This document shows positions 1-7,994 of a stretch of 64,000 nucleotides of DNA, one piece after another. Position numbers and translations under genes: made by a program. The notes below the pieces were generated by a model. The model was given only the letters and a program-made list of their open reading frames with translations. It made no database searches and had not been told where the DNA came from. Location of the stretch: positions 1 through 64,000 of the forward strand of contig NZ_AODD01000003.1 of assembly GCF_000525835.1 (NCBI RefSeq), in the 5' to 3' direction. Every line of letters begins with the position of its first letter. The first letter of the stretch is position 1. This stretch comes from Listeria grandensis FSL F6-0971 (GTDB lineage Bacteria > Bacillota > Bacilli > Lactobacillales > Listeriaceae).

Positions 1-1438
1 CGCCGCCTCCGCCTTTGCGATCTCCACCGCCAGAGCCACCACGATAGCCGCCTTTACCGCCTCCGCGATAGCCGCCGCCACCTTTGCCTTTACCGCCTCC
101 GCCTTTTCCTCCACGATGAGGTAATGGGCGTTCTTCGGAAATATGGACTGGTGTTTGGTCTGGTTCTTTCGATAACAGTTTCAACATTGCTGCTGCGATA
201 TCTGTTGGATCGTATTCTTCAAGTAATTTCGTTGCTACTACTTTATAGTCAGCTAGGCTGTCTTCGCGAACGATATCGCTAATTTTTTCAGTAGCTACGC
301 GCAATTGACCTTCGAATGCTTCGTCCCACGTTGGTGGTTGAAGTGGTGTCATGCGTTTTTTCGTTGTATCTTCCACGATCTTTAGGTAACCCATTTCACG
401 CGGTGATACGAATGTTACTGCCATACCTTCTTTACCGGCACGACCAGTACGTCCAACACGATGGACATAAGACTCTGGATCTTGCGGAATATCAAAGTTA
501 TAGACATGTGTTACACCAGAAATATCTAGACCACGTGCTGCTACGTCTGTGGCAACAAGGATATCGATTTTTCCTTCTTTAAACTTACGCAATACGCTCA
601 TACGTTTCGCTTGCGTCAAATCACCATGAATACCTTCTGCAACATAGCCACGCATGTCAAGCGCGCGAGATACTTCGTCAACACGGCGTTTTGTACGACC
701 AAATACGATCGCAAGTTCAGGTGCTTGCACGTCTAAAAGTCTAGAAAGAACATCAAATTTCTCTCTTTCGTTTACTTTCACAAAGAATTGCTCGATCAAT
801 AGAGCTGTCATTTCTTTTGTTTTAACTTGTACCAATTCTGGGTTTTTCATGAAACGTTCTGCGATGCGTTGGATTGGTTTTGGCATTGTTGCTGAGAACA
901 GCAACGTTTGACGATCGTCTGGAACTGTTTTTAGGATCGACTCGATATCATCGATGAATCCCATGTTTAGCATTTCATCCGCTTCATCCAATACTAATGT
1001 TTCCACGTTTTCTAGACGCAACGTTTTACGGTTGATATGATCTAGAATACGTCCTGGCGTACCAACAACGATTTGTGGATTTTTCTTCAATGAACGGATT
1101 TGACGGCTGATGTCAGAACCACCATATACTGCTAAAACGTGAAGACGTTTATCAGATGCTAAACGATATAACTCTTCTGAAACCTGAATCGCAAGCTCAC
1201 GTGTTGGAGCAATAATTAGCGATTGTACACCTTGTTTCTTCGCATCAATTTTGTTGATAAGTGGCAAACCAAAAGCTGCCGTCTTACCTGTACCTGTTTG
1301 TGCTTGTCCAATAATGTCTTTACCTAAAAGACCTAGTGGAATTGTTTTTTCTTGGATTGGGGTAGCTTCCTCAAATCCCATTCTGTTTACTGATTTAACA
1401 ATTAGCGGATCTAAACCGAACTCCGAAAACTTTGTCAA
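1..1438 (-). CDS. cshA: DEAD-box RNA helicase CshA (3' end cut by window)
   Basis: ATP-dependent RNA helicase that unwinds duplexes during mRNA decay, ribosome assembly and cold adaptation. Visible in order: Q motif (GFEEATPIQ), Walker [23 protein letters not shown] box ([13 protein letters not shown]), SAT, then the second RecA domain with ARGLDI and [10 protein letters not shown]. The tail at the window edge is a Gly/Arg/Lys-rich low-complexity region (GGYRGG-like repeats), typical of CshA RNA-binding tails; its end lies outside the window. An ATG at 1444 sits only about two bases from the AGGAG, while the TTG at 1438 is eight bases away and gives the family N-terminus MTKFSEFG, so TTG is preferred. 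It is transcribed from its own promoter behind a leader of about 315 nt. Confidence 0.95.
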   Translation of the reverse strand, partial: MTKFSEFGLDPLIVKSVNRMGFEEATPIQEKTIPLGLLGKDIIGQAQTGTGKTAAFGLPLINKIDAKKQGVQSLIIAPTRELAIQVSEELYRLASDKRLHVLAVYGGSDISRQIRSLKKNPQIVVGTPGRILDHINRKTLRLENVETLVLDEADEMLNMGFIDDIESILKTVPDDRQTLLFSATMPKPIQRIAERFMKNPELVQVKTKEMTALLIEQFFVKVNEREKFDVLSRLLDVQAPELAIVFGRTKRRVDEVSRALDMRGYVAEGIHGDLTQAKRMSVLRKFKEGKIDILVATDVAARGLDISGVTHVYNFDIPQDPESYVHRVGRTGRAGKEGMAVTFVSPREMGYLKIVEDTTKKRMTPLQPPTWDEAFEGQLRVATEKISDIVREDSLADYKVVATKLLEEYDPTDIAAAMLKLLSKEPDQTPVHISEERPLPHRGGKGGGGKGKGGGGYRGGGKGGYRGGSGGGDRKGGGG

Positions 1439-1687
1439 TGTCATTTCTCCTTTAAAAATAAGTTTTTTTGGGAGAGCACTTTCTCATCTTCATCATCTTT
1501 ACTCATCGTTTTAATTCATCTGGTTAATGCAGCTCGTTGTTCTTCATATCTTTGAAAATAACGCCCGCATATTTCATTTTTCTGCAATAGAAAAGCTTGG
1601 ATAAACCAAGCATATGATTCACGACATAATGGAGGCTGGGAGCAAACATCAACGCCGACAAGCGATCGATTCAGTCCACAGTCTCTT

Positions 1688-1729
1688 ACGCAAAAAAATA
1701 AAAAAAGCCCTCTAATAATAATGTAGGCT
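1688..1729 (-). terminator. Terminator-like hairpin in the cshA leader (possible attenuator)
   Basis: The minus strand reads AAGCCT, a 14-nt AU-rich loop, GGGCTT, then a U-rich tract (seven T, A, seven T). The stem has six pairs with one G-U. It lies about 26 nt downstream of the predicted cshA start point, so it could stop early transcripts. It could instead be a second terminator for the upstream murF transcript. Confidence 0.5.
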
Positions 1730-1761
1730 TATCGTAAAAACCTAATTAACTTCCACAAATC

Positions 1762-1790
1762 ATCATAACATGAATCCCTTGTGTTTTCAA
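1762..1790 (-). promoter_or_regulatory. Predicted sigma-A promoter of cshA
   Basis: On the minus strand TTGAAA (1790-1785) and TATGAT (1767-1762) are separated by exactly 17 nt. Transcription would start near 1755 and give an untranslated leader of about 315 nt before the TTG start of cshA. Long leaders are common for cold-induced DEAD-box helicase mRNAs. The hexamers are seen; promoter function is inferred. Confidence 0.55.
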
Positions 1791-1924
1791 TGATTTAACT
1801 TGGATTAGGTGAATTATTTTTAGTAGATGAAGATGGTGGCGTTTCCATCTATTCGTGGATATAGACTATCCAAAAGCAATTTATTTGTTGGTTTCCAAAA
1901 TTCAATTATATCTCTTGTTGCATC

Positions 1925-1949
1925 AAAAAAGTAAGTATAGATACTTTTT
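1925..1949 (-). terminator. Intrinsic terminator after murF
   Basis: AAAAAGTA and TACTTTTT form an 8-bp stem with an 8-nt loop and flanking A/T runs, about 125 bp past the end of murF. Confidence 0.5.
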
Positions 1950-2114
1950 GCTTAATTACCCATGTATGGTTCACAATATGCCACAATATTCACAGGAAAT
2001 ATATGTTATAAAAATGAAAGGATAGAAACAAGGGGTACCTGGCTCAGCTTGTATTCTACCCTTTTTAGTTATGCTTATAGAATTGCGTCCACTACATCCT
2101 TCAACCCCATCCCA

Positions 2115-3437
2115 CTAAGACCCCTTCACCATGATATACTCCTCGCCCGTCACCTGATCCAGCAGCGCGGCTTGCAAATCGGCTTTTTCGCGGAAGTAAT
2201 ACACATTTTTTGCACCGATATTCTTTGCAGCTGCTTTTGTGAAGGCTTCGATGTGGGTTCCATATGCAAACACGGCATCCACACTTCCTTTTGTGATTGT
2301 GCTTCCGGCTTCAGCGTGAAACTTATCAGCATTATCGCCAAGTTCTAACATATCGGCCACCACAACAAATTTCTTTTTGCCGGGGGCTTCTAAGTTCATG
2401 AAAGTTTTTAAAACGGCAGTCAATGCGGTTGGGCTTGAGTTGTAAGCGTCGTTTAGGATGTCACTGCCTTTCGCACCAACAAGCCATTCGAGGCGGCTAT
2501 TCGAGCGTTCCATATTTGCCAGAGCTTCTTTTACTTCGATTGGCGTGATCTCAAGTTCGCGCGCGGCTAACATCGCGGCCATTGTATTGAAGACATTATG
2601 CTCCCCAACGATCGGAACGAAAATTTCTGTCTCTGGCGCAATATTGGTCGTGAAGGTCGTGCCTTCCATTTCGGTCTGCATTGTCTCTGGGCGAAGATCA
2701 CCAGTCATGCCGAATGTCGCGGTTCTGTATGCATTCGTTACGAGCGGCGTCAATAACGGTTCATCGCTCGGATAAATCAGTAAACTTTCCGGCACCAAAC
2801 CTTGCGTTATTTCCATTTTGGCATTGGCAATTTCAGCTCTAGAACCGAGGTGTTCTAAGTGCGCCTCACCAACATTTGTAATGATCGCCAAGTCTGGCTC
2901 CACAATCTTCGTTAAGGTCTCGATTTCGTGGCGATGATTCATCCCCATTTCAAGAACCGCAACCTCCGTATCCTCAGGCATCGTCAAAATCGTATACGGC
3001 AGGCCGATATGATTATTAAAATTACCACCTGTTTTATGGACACGGTATTTCACCGAAGCAATCGCTGCCATGATATCTTTCGTCGTCGTTTTTCCGTTAC
3101 TTCCGGTAATTGCGATTGTTTTCGGAGCAACTTGTTTCAGATAGGCTTGTGCGAGCTGTTGTAATGCGATTAGCGTATCTTCTACCATCAAAATCGGGAT
3201 GCCAACCGGTGGATTCGGGCTATCCTTTTGCCATAAAGCTGCTGCCGCTCCTGCCGCGTGTGCCTGCACTACGAAAGTATGACCGTCACGGGATTCACCA
3301 ACAAACGGGACAAACAGATCTCCATCCTTTATTTGGCGTGTATCAAAGCAAACACCTGTGAGCACAATGTCTTTCCACACCTCTATATCATTTATAACCG
3401 GTATCATTTCTGCAATTTCTCCAACTGTTCTTTTCAA
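2115..3437 (-). CDS. murF: UDP-N-acetylmuramoyl-tripeptide--D-Ala-D-Ala ligase MurF (frameshift near the 3' end)
   Basis: Cytoplasmic Mur ligase adding D-Ala-D-Ala to UDP-MurNAc-tripeptide, the last soluble step of peptidoglycan precursor synthesis. The ATP loop is visible (ITGSNGKTTTKD), followed by the central FNNHIGLP and EMGMNH motifs and the C-terminal ligase domain with NDAYNSSPTA. TTG at 3437 is used: AGGAG lies 7 nt upstream and gives MKRTVGEIAEM. The open frame stops after MVKGS. One base further on, another frame reads SGMGLKDVVDAIL and stops at 2075, which is the usual MurF tail. An extra A at 2117-2118 (T on the coding strand) therefore truncates this copy by about 13 residues; the corrected length is 453 aa. 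ddl lies directly upstream, the normal ddl-murF pair. Confidence 0.95.
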   Translation of the reverse strand: MKRTVGEIAEMIPVINDIEVWKDIVLTGVCFDTRQIKDGDLFVPFVGESRDGHTFVVQAHAAGAAAALWQKDSPNPPVGIPILMVEDTLIALQQLAQAYLKQVAPKTIAITGSNGKTTTKDIMAAIASVKYRVHKTGGNFNNHIGLPYTILTMPEDTEVAVLEMGMNHRHEIETLTKIVEPDLAIITNVGEAHLEHLGSRAEIANAKMEITQGLVPESLLIYPSDEPLLTPLVTNAYRTATFGMTGDLRPETMQTEMEGTTFTTNIAPETEIFVPIVGEHNVFNTMAAMLAARELEITPIEVKEALANMERSNSRLEWLVGAKGSDILNDAYNSSPTALTAVLKTFMNLEAPGKKKFVVVADMLELGDNADKFHAEAGSTITKGSVDAVFAYGTHIEAFTKAAAKNIGAKNVYYFREKADLQAALLDQVTGEEYIMVKGS

Positions 3438-3503
3438 AATATTACTCCTTCCAAAATTCCGGCAAAAAAGCAGCCCGTGTTTGGCACTGCTTTCCCGTCA
3501 TGA

Positions 3504-4622
3504 TTAGTCTTCTAATGTATATTTTAAACTATTTTTTGCGGTATGTCGTTCTTTAGCAAGTTCGACGAGTTTGATAATTAAATCAGCATACGGCAAACCG
3601 CTTTCTTGCCATAGTAACGGATACATGCTAAATGGCGTGAAACCTGGCATCGTATTTACTTCATTTAGGAAAATCTGATTGTCTTTCGTAACAAAGAAGT
3701 CTGCACGCACAAGACCACTACAGTCGAGCCCTAGGAACGCGCGCTTCGCATAATCCACAAGCTGCTCGTAAATCCCCGCATCGAGCTCAGCTGGAATAGC
3801 CATCACCGTATCATTATCCTGATATTTCGCCTTATAGTCATAAAATACAGCTACCTCACCTTTGGGGATAATTTCACCAGCCACGGAGCATTCCGGTGTA
3901 TCATTTCCAAGTACCGCAACCTCAATTTCACGGGCTACGACGCCTTGCTCCACCACTATTCGGCGATCATAACGTAGCGCCTCCACCATAGCAACAATCA
4001 GTGATTCCCGATCCGTTGCTTTACTAATTCCCACACTCGAGCCAAGATTTGCAGGCTTCACAAAGACAGGATAAACAAGTTCTGCCTCCACTTTTGCAAT
4101 CATCTCGGTTTGCTTTTCTTGCCAGTCAATGGCGCGCACAGACACATCAGCAACTTGCGGAATACCGGCATCCGCGAACACCATTTTCATCACGATCTTG
4201 TCCATCGCAGCGGCCGACGCTAGAACACCAGCCCCGACATACGGTAAGTTCAGAACTTCGAGCAAACCTTGCACCGTCCCGTCCTCGCCGTTAGGACCAT
4301 GCAACAACGGAAAAACAACCAACTGCTCCGCGTCGCCATCCTCCCGAATAGAGGCCGGACTAATTGCTAAACCATGAGAAGCCGTATCCTTATCTTGCGT
4401 CAATTTCAAGCCATCGCGCTGTTCAAAACGAAGCTGCTCGACAAAATCCATTTTTTGCGTCAAAGCTGGGCCTTGCACCCAGTCACCATCATTCGTTATG
4501 TAAATCGGTTTAACCTCAAATTTATCAAAAGACAAAGCATTAATGACTGAAAAAGCCGTTTGCAAAGAAATCTCATGTTCCGCGGATTTCCCACCATAAA
4601 GCAATACTAATTTTGTTTTCAT
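3504..4622 (-). CDS. ddl: D-alanine--D-alanine ligase
   Basis: ATP-grasp enzyme joining two D-alanines for the peptidoglycan stem peptide in the cytosol; the target of D-cycloserine. The N-terminus KLVLLYGGKSAEHEISL is the family signature, HGPNGEDGTVQGLLE follows, and the ATP-grasp core includes YPVFVKPANLGSSVGISKA and the metal-binding end FLNEVNTMPGFTPFSMYP. At 372 aa it is normal for the long Gram-positive form. ATG at 4622 is preceded by GGAGGGG. murF follows after 66 bp and is probably co-transcribed. Nothing suggests the vancomycin-type D-Lac or D-Ser variants, but specificity cannot be settled by reading. Confidence 0.96.
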   Translation of the reverse strand: MKTKLVLLYGGKSAEHEISLQTAFSVINALSFDKFEVKPIYITNDGDWVQGPALTQKMDFVEQLRFEQRDGLKLTQDKDTASHGLAISPASIREDGDAEQLVVFPLLHGPNGEDGTVQGLLEVLNLPYVGAGVLASAAAMDKIVMKMVFADAGIPQVADVSVRAIDWQEKQTEMIAKVEAELVYPVFVKPANLGSSVGISKATDRESLIVAMVEALRYDRRIVVEQGVVAREIEVAVLGNDTPECSVAGEIIPKGEVAVFYDYKAKYQDNDTVMAIPAELDAGIYEQLVDYAKRAFLGLDCSGLVRADFFVTKDNQIFLNEVNTMPGFTPFSMYPLLWQESGLPYADLIIKLVELAKERHTAKNSLKYTLED

Positions 4623-4697
4623 CGTACCCCTCCGTTATCCTACCTAAATCAATACAATCTATTTTAACACGTTTTCCCCCGAATGAAAGCAAAACAC

Positions 4698-4727
4698 AAA
4701 AAAAGCACCTCATTATTTTTAAGATGC
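4698..4727 (-). terminator. Intrinsic terminator between the SMR operon and ddl
   Basis: The minus strand has GCATCTT, an AT-rich loop and GAGGTGC (7 bp with two G-U pairs), followed by seven T residues. It would stop SMR operon transcription before ddl. Confidence 0.6.
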
Positions 4728-4786
4728 CAAAAATCATGCCAAAATAACAAACACGACTTACAGAATACACGAAATAGTCGCCAAAC

Positions 4787-4912
4787 CCTAGCGGAGCGCT
4801 GAATGCTTAGATGCTAGGCAAAGCCGAGCACCGAAGCGGAGCGTACGATTTGTACGTGAGCATCGGAGCACAGGCTTTAACGACGCAGATGAGCGTTCAG
4901 CACTCCGCTAGG
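4787..4912. repeat. 126-bp imperfect palindrome (REP/MITE-like)
   Basis: Arms beginning CCTAGCGGAGCGCTGAATGC and ending with its near complement (CACTCCGCTAGG) fold the whole segment into one long hairpin. Two or three mismatches occur in the outer 22 bp, and the apex is CGTAC-GATTT-GTACG. It starts in the gap upstream of ddl, and its right end contains the TAG stop codon of the second SMR gene (4908-4910). Composition is richer in GC than the flanks. I recall similar palindromes in other Firmicutes genomes, but no second copy is visible here. Confidence 0.8.
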
Positions 4913-5231
4913 CGCCAGAAGTGAGTTTGAGGCCAATAACCCCCGCCACAATCATCGCGATAAATAGTAATTTTAAGACGCTCTTCTTCTCCTTAAACAA
5001 GATCATCCCCATAACAACCGATCCAACCGCTCCAATTCCAGTCCAGATAGCATAGCCAGTCCCAATCGGAATGGTTTTCAACGACAAGGACAATAAGAAG
5101 AAGCTAGCAATCATAAAAAGGACTGTTAGCAATGAGAATTTTAGTTTTTTGAATCCTTCAGAGAGTTTCATCATCACGACAAAAACCATTTCACATAATC
5201 CTGCTACTAATAAAAATATCCAAGCCATCAT
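4908..5231 (-). CDS. SMR-family efflux subunit (second of pair)
   Basis: Small multidrug resistance protein of about 107 aa with four predicted transmembrane helices. The SMR hallmark Glu is in the first helix (LVAGLCEMVFV), and helix 3 has the conserved IPIGTGYAIWTGIGAVGS motif. It starts inside the previous gene (ATGA overlap at 5228-5231), so the two are translationally coupled and probably form a heterodimer like YkkC/YkkD or EbrAB. Substrates could be quaternary ammonium compounds or guanidinium; sequence alone does not decide. The last codons (LTSGA, then TAG) come from the adjoining 126-bp palindrome, so the natural C-terminus may have been replaced by that insertion. It lies in an operon behind a TetR-type repressor. 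Confidence 0.9.
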   Translation of the reverse strand: MMAWIFLLVAGLCEMVFVVMMKLSEGFKKLKFSLLTVLFMIASFFLLSLSLKTIPIGTGYAIWTGIGAVGSVVMGMILFKEKKSVLKLLFIAMIVAGVIGLKLTSGA

Positions 5232-5581
5232 GCATCACCCGCCTTTTCATCCGATTTTGCACCGCTATCGACCAACTTCAAACCGATAATCCCGAAAATC
5301 AGTACTGCGAGCGAAACAATTTTCCAAATACCTGTTGATTCATTCAAAAATAGCATCCCGATAATCGCTGTTCCAGCCGCGCCAATTCCCGTAAACACCG
5401 CGTATGCTGTGCCAATTGGAATTTTGCGCATCGCTCTTGCGAATAAATAGAAACTAACAATCAAAAACGCAACCGTTAATAAACTCCACCCTAACCTACT
5501 AAATCCATGTGCTTCTTTTAAACCGAACGCCCAAACGATTTCAGACAACCCAGCGAGCACTAAATAAATCCATGCCATCAT
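5228..5581 (-). CDS. SMR-family efflux subunit (first of pair)
   Basis: SMR exporter subunit of about 117 aa with four transmembrane helices, GLSEIVWAFGLKEAHG carrying the essential helix-1 Glu, and IPIGTAYAVFTGIGAAGTA in helix 3. The tail (VDSGAKSDEKAGDA) is longer and more charged than in the partner, as is usual for one member of paired SMR systems. AGGAGG lies upstream; ATG is possible at 5581 or 5578. Its stop overlaps the start of the partner. The pair likely exports cationic toxins using the proton gradient. No guanidine riboswitch consensus was recognised in the 86-bp leader. Confidence 0.9.
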   Translation of the reverse strand: MMAWIYLVLAGLSEIVWAFGLKEAHGFSRLGWSLLTVAFLIVSFYLFARAMRKIPIGTAYAVFTGIGAAGTAIIGMLFLNESTGIWKIVSLAVLIFGIIGLKLVDSGAKSDEKAGDA

Positions 5582-5620
5582 TTTTTCCTCCTAAATTTAT
5601 CGGGCTGTCCCAAAATTGCT

Positions 5621-5640
5621 AAAAATACGGCTAACCGTAT
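5621..5640 (-). terminator. Small attenuator-like hairpin before the SMR pair
   Basis: ATACGG-TTAG-CCGTAT forms a 6-bp stem and is followed on the minus strand by TTTTT. It lies between the TetR gene and the SMR pair and may only partly stop read-through. Confidence 0.4.
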
Positions 5641-5667
5641 CCGAAAGGCCATCCTCTCTGCTCGACC

Positions 5668-6219
5668 CTACAAAAGCGCCGCCAACGCTTCCCACGCAGC
5701 ATCGCGTCGTTTCGCGAAATCTGCCGCGCTATAAATCTCATGTTCCAAACTGAGGCCATCTAGTAAACAATAAAATACATAAATCCATTTTTCCTTCTGC
5801 GCCTCATCTAACTTCCTTAGTAGAATGTTCCCGATGGATTCCGAGGTCAGCGCTTCATACGTTGTCATCTCTTCCCTCATTTGTGTCGCGAGTGATTGCG
5901 GTGGAAAAAAGATGGCGCGCTGGAAAAAACGCTTTACTTCTGGATCACTGTTGAAATCGGTGACCTTGTAGAAAAAAGCGTGTAGCTCGTCTTCCACTGT
6001 TGCATGTGTTTCTTGTGCGATCTCTCCAAGCACAACCAACTCATGTCGCATCACATCGCGATAAATTTCCAAAAACAAGGCTTCTTTCGAGGCAAAATGG
6101 GCGTAAATGGATGGCGTCTTAATCCCAACAGCCTTCGCTATTTCTGATAAGGCTGTGCCATCGTATCCCTGCTCCGCAAAAAGTGGTAATGCAGCCTCTT
6201 TCAATCGTTGACCTGACAT
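5668..6219 (-). CDS. TetR/AcrR-family repressor of the SMR operon
   Basis: One-component repressor of 183 aa. Residues 1-50 hold the TetR helix-turn-helix (AALPLFAEQGYDGTALSEIA ending in TPSIYAHFASKEALF), and the rest is an all-helical ligand and dimer domain. It is the first gene of the unit TetR-SMR-SMR, 86 bp ahead of the exporters, so it most likely senses an exporter substrate and controls its own operon. A matching palindrome lies 14 bp upstream of its start. The inducer is unknown. Confidence 0.88.
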   Translation of the reverse strand: MSGQRLKEAALPLFAEQGYDGTALSEIAKAVGIKTPSIYAHFASKEALFLEIYRDVMRHELVVLGEIAQETHATVEDELHAFFYKVTDFNSDPEVKRFFQRAIFFPPQSLATQMREEMTTYEALTSESIGNILLRKLDEAQKEKWIYVFYCLLDGLSLEHEIYSAADFAKRRDAAWEALAALL

Positions 6220-6232
6220 AAAAATCTCCCCT

Positions 6233-6250
6233 AACTAACGATCATTAGTT
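6233..6250. promoter_or_regulatory. Probable TetR operator
   Basis: AACTAACGATCATTAGTT is an 18-bp near-perfect palindrome (one mismatch per half) just upstream of the TetR gene ribosome site, the expected place for autoregulation of the TetR-SMR operon. Confidence 0.6.
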
Positions 6251-6263
6251 TTATTCTATCAAA

Positions 6264-6303
6264 AAAATCACAAAACGTAAAGCCTTATGTTTCGTGATTT
6301 TCT
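6264..6303 (-). terminator. Intrinsic terminator after the 6.3-7.1 kb gene
   Basis: AAAATCAC and GTGATTTT, with inner AAAC/GTTT pairs, form a 12-13-bp stem ending in seven T residues on the minus strand. Confidence 0.7.
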
Positions 6304-6316
6304 TGATATCTTCCAA

Positions 6317-7099
6317 TTAGCCGTCAATAACCGACCATTCATTTTGTCTCATATCATAAATCAAGTGCGCAACCACGTGTTCATACGCGATTAATTCATT
6401 GGAACGCAACAACTCTTGCATATCGTCTTTGAGATTCAAACCAATGGGCACTTCGATCTGATTGCGCGACTTCACGGCGTCATCAAAAGAGATACATGCG
6501 CCCTCACGGAAATAGCCGGCAAACTTCTTAAGCAACTCCACTGGAATATCTGCAATTTTTTTACGTTTGATGAACGGCAGGGTGATTTTTTCCGTTGTCA
6601 TTTGCATCATATTTTTCCAAATTGCGTAACCTAATACGTTATAAAACTGGTCTAGATTGCGATAGTAGACTTTGTTGTAGCGACCGTCATTTTTTGTTAA
6701 ATATACAAAATTATTCTGTAACTTGTAATAAAATGGTGAACGTAAGTGTCTACCGGTATGCGCCAAATAGAGTAATTCCGCTACTTCTTGTGCTGTCAGC
6801 TGATTCACTAGGTCCGTTTCCTCAAAATCAATCCAGCAAAAATCACCATATTGCGACACTGGTGCTTTGATAAGCTCCGGTAAATCCTTAACATCAGTAT
6901 AATGAAACGATGTATGCGCATTGAAAGAAGCTTCTGGAAACTGGTGTTTTAGCAATAACATATTTTGCGGTGGCGTCATCACGCCATTCATAAAGTCACA
7001 GAAAGTAATACCGCTCGTTACAACATTATTTATCACATTGTCCATGTGTACATAAATCGTCTGCTGCTTCAATATCTCTTTTTTCATTGCCCTACTCAC
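6317..7099 (-). CDS. Conserved hypothetical protein, 260 aa
   Basis: I do not recognise a characterised domain. The protein is soluble-looking, rich in Asn, Tyr and Phe, with no signal peptide or membrane segment. It has a possible regulatory look: an N-terminal part with HMDNVINNVVTSG, a middle rich in aromatics (FYYKLQNNFVYLTKNDGRYN) and a C-terminal basic stretch (PFIKRKKIADIPVELLKK). GTG at 7099 is 6 nt after GAGAGG and was chosen; an internal ATG at 7087 (MKKEIL) is the alternative. It stands alone with its own terminator. By position it corresponds to an unnamed gene next to the SMR/TetR unit in Listeria genomes (from memory). Confidence 0.75.
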   Translation of the reverse strand: MSRAMKKEILKQQTIYVHMDNVINNVVTSGITFCDFMNGVMTPPQNMLLLKHQFPEASFNAHTSFHYTDVKDLPELIKAPVSQYGDFCWIDFEETDLVNQLTAQEVAELLYLAHTGRHLRSPFYYKLQNNFVYLTKNDGRYNKVYYRNLDQFYNVLGYAIWKNMMQMTTEKITLPFIKRKKIADIPVELLKKFAGYFREGACISFDDAVKSRNQIEVPIGLNLKDDMQELLRSNELIAYEHVVAHLIYDMRQNEWSVIDG

Positions 7100-7273
7100 C
7101 CAATTCCTCTCTTATCTCACACATCTCTATCCTTATCATACAACACTTAGCCCTAATTGTATGTGTCAATTGATTCAAATCTTAGTTACTAATTCATGAC
7201 AAAATGAGCTTTTATTGTATTAATCTGTATTATTTATACTATTTAGAGTTTTTTTGCCGGCAAATTTTATAAT

Positions 7274-7303
7274 AAAAAACATCGATACCTGTTGATATCG
7301 ATG
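7274..7303 (-). terminator. Intrinsic terminator after the 48-aa gene
   Basis: CATCGATA and TATCGATG form a perfect 8-bp stem with an 8-nt loop, followed by six T on the minus strand. Confidence 0.7.
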
Positions 7304-7326
7304 CGAAAGATGTGTCTTATGTAGTT

Positions 7327-7473
7327 TTAACGTACACCTAGCTTCACAATGTTTAAATGATTTTTTTGCAAATTGCGCCAGATGTCGTTTCTTGATTTCG
7401 TCTTCTCTACAAAAATACCTTTTTTCTCTAATTGTTGGATTACTTTATTCAATACATCTTTATTTTCTTGCAA
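7327..7473 (-). CDS. Small hypothetical protein, 48 aa
   Basis: An open frame of 48 codons begins at TTG 7473 (GGAG 9 nt upstream) with MQENKDVLNKVIQQLEKKG and ends with LNIVKLGVR. The composition is charged and helical, with no membrane segment. A strong terminator lies 24 bp past its stop, and it sits alone between two other minus-strand genes, which supports a real transcript. I recall a small unnamed Listeria gene at this place. Function unknown. Confidence 0.6.
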   Translation of the reverse strand: MQENKDVLNKVIQQLEKKGIFVEKTKSRNDIWRNLQKNHLNIVKLGVR

Positions 7474-7676
7474 ATGGTATCACTCCAATCGCTTTTCAAA
7501 AACTATCCCGCTTGTTATTTTCTCTATAGGTTCACTTTAACACAAAACGCTTGACAAAAACAGTCCTTTTTCAAAAAAATATGAGGTATTTACGAATTAT
7601 TTTTTATTTTTGCGCCTTGAAAACGGTTTAAAGACGAATAATGCGGCGAATAGATGCGTTTTTAACGAACTTTTGT

Positions 7677-7682
7677 TATAAT
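7677..7682 (+). promoter_or_regulatory. Predicted -10 element (TATAAT) of the small basic protein gene
   Basis: A perfect TATAAT lies 28 bp before the start of the small basic protein, just ahead of AGGAGG. No convincing -35 hexamer is visible at 17 nt. Confidence 0.4.
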
Positions 7683-7709
7683 TGGCTAAAATAGGAGGTA
7701 TGATAAGAA

Positions 7710-7994
7710 ATGGCGAACTCACATGCAAAGAAACAGCGATTAAAACGTATCCGCGAAGGTAGGCTCGACCCGACAATGCATCGGAGCGCTTTTGCAACAC
7801 TTGATTTACGGACAAAACGAACGAAGACAAAACAAGAGAAACAGGACCAACAAAAATACAAGCCATTTTATCCGAAGGACGGACAAGATGGCTTGTATTT
7901 TTTGAGTTACAGTACTTTTTCTAAGAAACTGATCGTTCGTTCGTGTTTCGGCGTATCGAATACTTGCTCTGGTGTGCCTTCTTCGACGATATAG
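7710..7994 (+). CDS. Small, very basic hypothetical protein (3' end uncertain)
   Basis: AGGAGG precedes ATG at 7710. The first ~55 residues are strongly basic ([20 protein letters not shown], then [17 protein letters not shown]) and resemble short Lys/Arg-rich proteins of Bacillales, perhaps RNA- or ribosome-associated; that is inference only. The frame then runs through a strong terminator hairpin (7851-7905) and 88 nt into the 3' end of the convergent ABC ATPase gene. That is unusual and suggests that the natural stop lies before the hairpin and an indel removed it. Trust the N-terminal part; the last ~40 residues are doubtful. Confidence 0.6.
   Translation: MANSHAKKQRLKRIREGRLDPTMHRSAFATLDLRTKRTKTKQEKQDQQKYKPFYPKDGQDGLYFLSYSTFSKKLIVRSCFGVSNTCSGVPSSTI
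7851..7905. terminator. Bidirectional terminator between convergent genes
   Basis: AAATACAAGCCAT and ATGGCTTGTATTT pair over 13 bp around a 21-nt loop, with T-rich flanks on both strands. It serves both the small basic protein gene and the ABC importer operon. Confidence 0.75.

Noticed and set aside
1-120. CRISPR or tandem DNA repeat at the left edge
   Set aside because: The repeats encode the Gly/Arg-rich tail of CshA in frame.
4573-4770. 65-aa reading frame over the ddl start
   Set aside because: Overlaps ddl and a terminator; no family features.
5582-5667. Guanidine-I (ykkC) riboswitch before the SMR pair
   Set aside because: The leader is only 86 bp and lacks the conserved ykkC core; only a short hairpin is present.
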